Source: Bacteroidales bacterium UBA6431 (GTDB lineage Bacteria > Bacteroidota > Bacteroidia > Bacteroidales > UBA932). Taken from it: 64,000 nt of DNA. The notes under the pieces are model-generated. The model was not told the DNA's origin, did not search any database, and saw only the letters and a list, made by a program, of their open reading frames with translations. The DNA lies in assembly GCA_002439095.1 (NCBI GenBank), contig DJOT01000035.1, positions 9,105 to 73,104 on the forward strand, written 5' to 3'. Position numbers and translations under genes: made by a program. Shown here piece by piece: positions 59,149-64,000 of the stretch. Position 1 is the first letter of the stretch. Every line of letters starts with the position of its first letter.

Positions 59149-61230
59149 ATGAAAAATTGGAGTTGCTATCTTGCGCTTGCTTCAGCACTGCTTGCACTGT
59201 CGTCCTGCGCAAAAGAAAATCTCAATGACGAGCCGCAGGAGCCCGTCACCACAATCACAGCGAAGGGCCTGTCCGGCAAAATCGCCAAACTCGCCGACGC
59301 TTCGGGAAAGGTCACCGAACTTGTATTCAACTCTCAAGGCGTCGCCGAATACAAGTCACCAGCATCAGGGCCAGTGGTCCTGACCACTCTCACCGTGGGA
59401 GAACAGGTCATCCGGATCGGACGTCTCTCCGGTGAAGACATCACATTCGGTTATGCCAAAGGCGACATGGCCTGCCGCAACGATATTGAGGGCAACATCT
59501 TGATCGGCACCGTTGAGGAGTTTGCAGCCATCATGAAAAGACCTGACGAACTGCTCTCCGGGACATTCCTGCAGGAGGCGGATCTTTATTTCGACGGTGT
59601 CACCGACTGGAAGCCTATAGGCAAGGACTTCTATACCCCGTTCACCGGTTCATACGACGGCAACAACTACAAGATCTACAATCTTGAGCTCGCACCGGTA
59701 GCAGAAAAGGGAAAGGTGGTTCAATTCACAGGACTCTTCGGCGCCACCAAAGATGCGACAATCGCCAACGTGACACTGGCTTCTGGCAAGGTGACCGGCT
59801 ACCGATACACCGCGGGCATCGTGGCCCGTGCAAACGGATTTGGCGGGCAGATCGTCAACTGCCACAACTACGCTGAAATCTCCGGTGCGGAGACAGTCAC
59901 GGGCGGCATCGTAGCCCAACTTCAGGGCTATACCGTTTCAGACTGCACCAACAACGGCAAGGTGACAGGGAACAGCGAAGTGGGAGGAATCGCCGGCACG
60001 AGCAATTCCATGAAAAACGGCTTGAGCAACTGCGCCAACAACGGCGAAGTCAACGCGGAGCGCGGCATAGCCGGAGGTATCATAGGGTCAAGCATGGTAC
60101 CGGTCGACGACTGCGTCAACAAGGGAACTGTAAGCGGCAACTCTTCAGTCGGTGGCATTGCCGGCTCTGTGAGCCTGGACACCCTCAAGAACTGCTCCAA
60201 CGAGGGCAAAGTCACCGCCAGAATACAGGGAGCAGGCGGAATCGCCGGATCGATCGGTGTCAGGGGAGTCCTCTTCCAATGCGCCAACAGGGGTACCGTG
60301 GGCGCGGAACCCCAGACAGACGAGTCCGGCAAAGTTTCTACACCTTCTGCGGTCGGCGGCATCTGCGGAATGTCGACTCAGGGCGGCAAGATACTCTACT
60401 GCACCAATGAAGAAATCAGCAAAATCGAGGCCGTCAATGCAATCAGGGTTGGAGGCATAGTCGGAAGCAGCCACCAGGACAACATCGAGCACTGCGTCAA
60501 CTACGCCCCGATCTCATCCGAAGGAGAGTGCGTGGGAGGCATCGCGGGCTTCACCTACGGTCTTCTGGAATTCTGTGAAAACAGGGCGGACATCACCGGA
60601 CCAAAGTTCGTCGGCGGCGTGGCCGGCTTCACGGAACAGAGGTACGGTAAGGTACGCGGCTGCGTCAACTATGGTAAGGTCACCGGCAAGGGAGAGTTCA
60701 CCGGAGGTGTGACCGGCGTTGCATGGGGTTCTGTGTCCGCTTCTGTCAATCTCGCTTCAGTCGAGGGTGTCACCTACACCGGAGGAGTCTGCGGGGCAGT
60801 GGCCGGTCCGTTCAGCTATATGGTCGCATCCTACAACAAAGGTGAAGTCAAGGGAGTCGAAAGCGTCGGAGGTGCTGTGGGCGAAGTGCGTCAGAACGCC
60901 AAGATTGAGGCATGCTACGCTGTAGCCTCTTCCATTGAAGGTCAGACCAATGTCGGCGGATTCTGCGGCGTGATCGATGACTCGTCGCAGATCCTCGCCT
61001 CATACTGGTCAGGCAAGGCATCTGCGGCGATTGCTTCGGGGACAGGACGTGCCGGCACATACGTCAATTATTTCAACGATGGCACCACAGCCCCGGAGGG
61101 GGAGACCGTAAACTGGCCGTCAAGCGATGAGAATCAGGCCTGGGGTGTCGGCGACGGCAAATACTCCAACTGGTGGAAGAGCCTCGGCACTTCCGGCTCC
61201 GCCTCATACCCGGTCCTTTTCTGGGAATAG
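59149..61230 (+). CDS. GLUG-repeat surface lipoprotein
   Basis: A 693-residue predicted lipoprotein from the ATG at 59149 (signal ending ALLALSSC). After a beta-rich N-terminal domain (about 30-150) come at least 12 repeats of about 22-35 residues with the pattern C-x-N-x-G-x-V-x-G followed by VGGIAG or TGGV (GLUG motif), ending near WSGKA. Such repeats build an elongated beta-helix, and GLUG proteins are often surface adhesins or glycan/mucin binders. The Cys in each repeat are regularly spaced. Probably controlled by the AraC/TPR regulator upstream. Ligand unknown. Confidence 0.88.
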   Translation: MKNWSCYLALASALLALSSCAKENLNDEPQEPVTTITAKGLSGKIAKLADASGKVTELVFNSQGVAEYKSPASGPVVLTTLTVGEQVIRIGRLSGEDITFGYAKGDMACRNDIEGNILIGTVEEFAAIMKRPDELLSGTFLQEADLYFDGVTDWKPIGKDFYTPFTGSYDGNNYKIYNLELAPVAEKGKVVQFTGLFGATKDATIANVTLASGKVTGYRYTAGIVARANGFGGQIVNCHNYAEISGAETVTGGIVAQLQGYTVSDCTNNGKVTGNSEVGGIAGTSNSMKNGLSNCANNGEVNAERGIAGGIIGSSMVPVDDCVNKGTVSGNSSVGGIAGSVSLDTLKNCSNEGKVTARIQGAGGIAGSIGVRGVLFQCANRGTVGAEPQTDESGKVSTPSAVGGICGMSTQGGKILYCTNEEISKIEAVNAIRVGGIVGSSHQDNIEHCVNYAPISSEGECVGGIAGFTYGLLEFCENRADITGPKFVGGVAGFTEQRYGKVRGCVNYGKVTGKGEFTGGVTGVAWGSVSASVNLASVEGVTYTGGVCGAVAGPFSYMVASYNKGEVKGVESVGGAVGEVRQNAKIEACYAVASSIEGQTNVGGFCGVIDDSSQILASYWSGKASAAIASGTGRAGTYVNYFNDGTTAPEGETVNWPSSDENQAWGVGDGKYSNWWKSLGTSGSASYPVLFWE

Positions 61231-61251
61231 ATTACCACTGATTACTGCGTG

Positions 61252-61292
61252 ACAGGCCTGCGGCGGACAGCTCTGCCGGGGCCTGTTTTTTT
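61252..61292 (+). terminator. Terminator of the GLUG gene
   Basis: ACAGGCC (61252-61258) pairs with GGCCTGT (61280-61286), with inner CGGC/GCCG pairing, followed by seven T residues. Confidence 0.8.
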
Positions 61293-61351
61293 GGAGTTGA
61301 ACTTGCGTTATGCTATTTTTGCGTCACGGAACAGCGGCAACAGCTGCCGCT
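61291..61351 (+). promoter_or_regulatory. MFS gene promoter and leader hairpin
   Basis: TTG (61291-61293), a 20-bp spacer and TATTTTTG (61314-61321) form the promoter. AGCGGCA (61333-61339) and TGCCGCT (61345-61351) form a 7-bp leader hairpin ending 10 bp before the ATG, which could affect ribosome access. Confidence 0.55.
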
Positions 61352-61361
61352 CAATGTCAAG

Positions 61362-62501
61362 ATGAAAAAAGGACTCCTTGCCCTCGCTTTGGGCACATTC
61401 ACACTGGGGATCACTGAATTCATAATAGAAGGCATCCTCACCGACGTCTCCCGTGACATGCAGGTCTCCATCCCCGAGGCCGGGCATCTGATATCGGTCT
61501 ATGCCCTCGGGGTTTGCATCGGTGCCTTCTCGCTCATACTGATGTACAGGTACCGCCCCAAGAAGATACTGATGTTTCTCGCATCCATGATCACCCTCGG
61601 GGCTGTCATCGCCTCCGTCGCCCCGGATTATTGGACACTGCTGTGCGCACGTTTCATCCAGGGACTGCCGCATGGGGCATACTTCGGCACGGGAACTATC
61701 GTTGCGGTAAAGATAGCCCGGGAGGGCAGAGGCACAAGTGCCGTGGCCATGATGTGCGCAGGTATGCCTTTCGCCAACATGTTGGGCGTACCCCTCGGAA
61801 CTTTTCTGAGCCATGCTCTCAGCTGGCGTATCCCTTTCGTCATGGCTATAGCACTGGGGCTGCTCACCATACTCATGATACACAGGTGCGTGCCCGATGT
61901 GGAGCCGCTGCCGGACAGGGGCATGAAAGCCCAGTTCCGCTTCCTGCGTAACAAAGCCCCCTGGCTAATAATAGCCGCGACTTTTCTCGGCAACGGCGGA
62001 ATACTCTGCTGGTTCAGCTACATCTCCCCGCTTCTCCAGACGGAAGGTGGATTCAGTCCGGCGAGCATCTCTCTGCTCATGATATTGGCCGGCCTAGGCA
62101 TGGTGACCGGCAATCTGATAAGCGGGCCGCTCTCCGACCGCTTCAAGCCCGGTCTGGTGACATGCTGCCTGCAGCTGATCGCCGCCGCCTCTCTTCTTCT
62201 GGTGTTCCTGTTCGCCCGCACCGGCTGGCTGTCGGCGACGCTGATGTTCATCTGCTGCGCCTGTCTCTTCGGCATCGGTTCCCCGGAACAGTACCTGATA
62301 GTCAAGCACTCCGAAGGAGGGGAGATGCTTGGCGGATGCTGCATACAGGGAGCGTTCAATCTCGGCAACGCTGTCGGTGCTTCCCTAGGCGGCATCCCCG
62401 TGGCAATGGGACTTGGCTACAATTTCCCGGCACTCATCGGTGTACCGATGGCCCTTGCCGGGGCCCTGTGCCTTCTCGTCTTTCACCGGAAATATGAGTG
62501 A
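61362..62501 (+). CDS. MFS transporter, AraJ/sugar-efflux type
   Basis: A 379-residue inner-membrane transporter with 12 hydrophobic segments. The start LALGTFTLGITEFIIEGILT and ARFIQGLPHGAYFGTGTIVA are signatures of the AraJ/YdhP drug and sugar exporter branch. The substrate is unknown. It has its own promoter, and the downstream gene begins 17 bp later, so the two are probably co-transcribed. Confidence 0.9.
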   Translation: MKKGLLALALGTFTLGITEFIIEGILTDVSRDMQVSIPEAGHLISVYALGVCIGAFSLILMYRYRPKKILMFLASMITLGAVIASVAPDYWTLLCARFIQGLPHGAYFGTGTIVAVKIAREGRGTSAVAMMCAGMPFANMLGVPLGTFLSHALSWRIPFVMAIALGLLTILMIHRCVPDVEPLPDRGMKAQFRFLRNKAPWLIIAATFLGNGGILCWFSYISPLLQTEGGFSPASISLLMILAGLGMVTGNLISGPLSDRFKPGLVTCCLQLIAAASLLLVFLFARTGWLSATLMFICCACLFGIGSPEQYLIVKHSEGGEMLGGCCIQGAFNLGNAVGASLGGIPVAMGLGYNFPALIGVPMALAGALCLLVFHRKYE

Positions 62502-62518
62502 TTCTTATAAGAAAACAC

Positions 62519-63091
62519 ATGATCGAGACGCATCCATTTCCCCCATTCCTTCCTGAAAATGCCCGTATTCTGATGCTTGGCAGCTTCCCTCCACAGCCAC
62601 GCCGCTGGAGTATGGACTTCTATTATCCGAACTTCGGGAACGACATGTGGAGGATTATCGGCACTATTTTCTTCGATGACAGGGAGCATTTCATAATACC
62701 CGGAGCAAAGAAATTCGACAAAGACAGCATAGTCGCATTCTGCGCTGTGCGTGGGATTGCAATGTATGACACGGCCTGCGAGGTCATCCGTCTCAAGGAC
62801 AATGCCTCGGACAAATTCCTTCAAGTTACGAAAGCCACTGACATAAATGCCCTCCTGCACCAACTCCCCGAATGCCACGCCATAGTCACGACCGGCCAGA
62901 AAGCGACGGATGTCATATCTGAGCACTTCAGCTGCACGCCGCCCGCAATGGGCGGATTTTCCACTTTCAACTCAGAAGGGAGAACTATTCGCCTATATCG
63001 GCTCCCGTCCACATCGAGGGCTTTTCCCCTTCCGTTCGACAAGAAAGCCGAAGCATACAAGAAGATGTTTCAGGAGACCGGAATACTGTGA
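62519..63091 (+). CDS. Uracil-DNA glycosylase-superfamily protein
   Basis: A 190-residue protein from the ATG at 62519; a GTG start at 62498 would overlap the MFS gene. LMLGSFPPQPRRWSMDFYY resembles the GxxPG-type motif I of UDG-fold enzymes, and RLYRLPSTSRAF near the end is motif II-like (HPSP replaced by LPSTS). This branch (Mug/DUF4918-like) is common in Bacteroidota. It may remove damaged or mismatched bases, but motif changes leave activity uncertain. Confidence 0.82.
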   Translation: MIETHPFPPFLPENARILMLGSFPPQPRRWSMDFYYPNFGNDMWRIIGTIFFDDREHFIIPGAKKFDKDSIVAFCAVRGIAMYDTACEVIRLKDNASDKFLQVTKATDINALLHQLPECHAIVTTGQKATDVISEHFSCTPPAMGGFSTFNSEGRTIRLYRLPSTSRAFPLPFDKKAEAYKKMFQETGIL

Positions 63092-63118
63092 AGCATCACC
63101 TATTCCGGTGGCGTTATC

Positions 63119-63919
63119 CTACCAAGTTATCACATTATCAACTATTTGTTGCTGTTCGCTGGATGTTCTGCGTAAATATATCCTTGTGGTTTCGATGCTT
63201 TCGTGCCCCATCAGGTCCGCCAAAAGTGCAATGTCGTTATATTTTTCTAGAAAATTCTTTGCAAACCTATGACGGAATGAGTGAGGATAAACGACTTTGG
63301 GGTTGAGTTTGTATTTGACGGCGTAGTTCTTTAACTGCTGCGCAATGCCCCTCGTTGTTATGCGGTTCCCGAATCTGTTGAGGAACAGATAGCCAGTTTC
63401 TCTACCTGCCTCTTTCAGCCACGTCTCCGTTTCTTGTATCAGGGTCTTAGGGATAAACAGTCTCCTGACTTTTCCTCCTTTCGTGTAGATGTCAAAGTAA
63501 CCGACATTGACGTGTTCGATCTTTATCTGTATCAGTTCGCTCACACGCGCTCCTGTCGCAGCCAGATACCGGACGACAAAATACCATTCATTGTTGCCGT
63601 CTTCTTTCAATTTGTTTTTCAGGAACACATAGTCGGCATTGCTGATCACATTCTCAAGATAGGATTTCTGCTGTACTTTTACTGATTTCAAGCGCAGACG
63701 TGGCTTTCCGAGATAATCCAGATATTTGTTGAGGGCCTGAATTCGGAGGTTGACTGTCTTTGGCTTGAATGTCTCAAGCAAGTAAGCCTTGTAGAGAAGC
63801 AGGTTCTTTTTCGTCAGCTCCTTATACTTGGAGCTGAAATCATTGACAGCATATCTGTATGCTGCGATTGTGTTCTCCGCCATATTATCCTGGCGCAAGT
63901 ACATTTCAAATTTTTCCAT
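63119..63919 (-). CDS. Compact tyrosine recombinase (XerD-like, invertase candidate)
   Basis: A 266-residue recombinase, short and without an arm-binding domain. A SAM-like N-terminal domain (NTIAAYRYAVNDFSSKYKE) is followed by the full catalytic set: Arg in TGARVSELIQI, Lys in YTKGGKVRRLF, HxxR in HSFRHRF, His in LMGHES, Tyr in TTRIYLRR. The size and domain plan are those of Xer-like recombinases and of invertases controlling phase variation. A 10-bp inverted repeat lies 8 bp upstream of its start. The locus it acts on probably lies beyond the right edge. Confidence 0.9.
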   Translation of the reverse strand: MEKFEMYLRQDNMAENTIAAYRYAVNDFSSKYKELTKKNLLLYKAYLLETFKPKTVNLRIQALNKYLDYLGKPRLRLKSVKVQQKSYLENVISNADYVFLKNKLKEDGNNEWYFVVRYLAATGARVSELIQIKIEHVNVGYFDIYTKGGKVRRLFIPKTLIQETETWLKEAGRETGYLFLNRFGNRITTRGIAQQLKNYAVKYKLNPKVVYPHSFRHRFAKNFLEKYNDIALLADLMGHESIETTRIYLRRTSSEQQQIVDNVITW

Positions 63920-63926
63920 TTTACGA

Positions 63927-63955
63927 ATTATTAGTGAATTATTCGCACTAATAAT
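63927..63955. repeat. Inverted repeat, candidate recombinase core site
   Basis: ATTATTAGTG (63927-63936) and CACTAATAAT (63946-63955) are perfect 10-bp inverted arms around a 9-bp spacer, the general form of a tyrosine recombinase core site. No second copy was noticed in the window. The remaining 45 bp to the edge show nothing else. Confidence 0.5.
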
Positions 63956-64000
63956 AATGTTCCGTCAAGTTCTTTGAGTTCCCATTATGAGAAGTTCCTC

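Noticed and set aside
59800..61020. CRISPR-like or DNA-level repeats in the GLUG gene
   Set aside because: The repetition is at the protein level with diverged codons, no spacer structure and an intact reading frame.

Overview
The window is chromosomal DNA of a gut-type Bacteroidota, most likely order Bacteroidales (Rikenellaceae or a neighbouring family; the genus is a guess). The evidence is Bacteroidota-type promoters (a -7 box TAnnTTTG, often with TTG 19-20 bp upstream) before many genes, a split glycine decarboxylase (gcvPA/gcvPB), Rho with a long disordered insertion, Bacteroidota-type LptD, potA-potD and HHH beta-barrel genes, GLUG-repeat lipoproteins, and a Tgt lacking the zinc cysteines. 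Base composition is moderately GC-rich, except for a more AT-rich cargo gene in the prophage.

Region 1, 1 to about 8.7 kb, is the end of a prophage or phage-like integrative element. A structural-type protein cut by the window edge, an endolysin, a membrane coiled-coil protein and a spanin-like lipoprotein lie on the plus strand. On the minus strand are an AbiF-type HEPN protein, a Toprim/zinc primase-like protein, a RepA-like ATPase, an excisionase-like HTH protein, a coiled-coil protein, a tyrosine integrase and a zinc-ribbon protein with five HTH domains. The element abuts the 3' end of mnmE. Just 3' of abiF is a candidate small RNA with its own promoter and two hairpins that share an eight-base loop; this is the strongest lead for an unusual system.

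Region 2, 8.7-28.5 kb, is core chromosome: mnmE; a two-gene Fe-S scaffold/GGGtGRT operon behind a promoter carrying a perfect palindrome; a nucleoside kinase and a C-GCAxxG-C-C protein; upp; rho; lptD divergent from an amidase; dnaA and rpe; birA; ftsH-cdsA-psd; a HAD phosphatase; and a lipoprotein that is only a TonB plug domain.

Region 3, 28.5-41.4 kb: tRNA-Cys, a CDP-alcohol phosphatidyltransferase and cardiolipin synthase, an arginase-family protein, the gcvT-gcvH-gcvPA-gcvPB operon bracketed by an unrecognised gene and an M15-like DUF5715 gene, then trmO, an M23 lipoprotein and a HerA-like ATPase (minus strand), and an aquaporin.

Region 4, 41.4-64 kb: an orphan tyrosine recombinase, tRNA-Phe, a PatB-type lyase, a polyamine uptake operon (outer-membrane barrel, potA, potB, potC, potD), a nucleoside transporter, the overlapping tgt-lptF/G-dut-murF operon, an HHH-plus-barrel protein, an hpt-adk gene fusion, a membrane-spanning TPR/AraC regulator next to a GLUG-repeat lipoprotein, an MFS exporter, a uracil-DNA-glycosylase-fold protein, and a second tyrosine recombinase with a 10-bp inverted repeat directly upstream of its start. 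No CRISPR array, rRNA gene or insertion sequence was seen.
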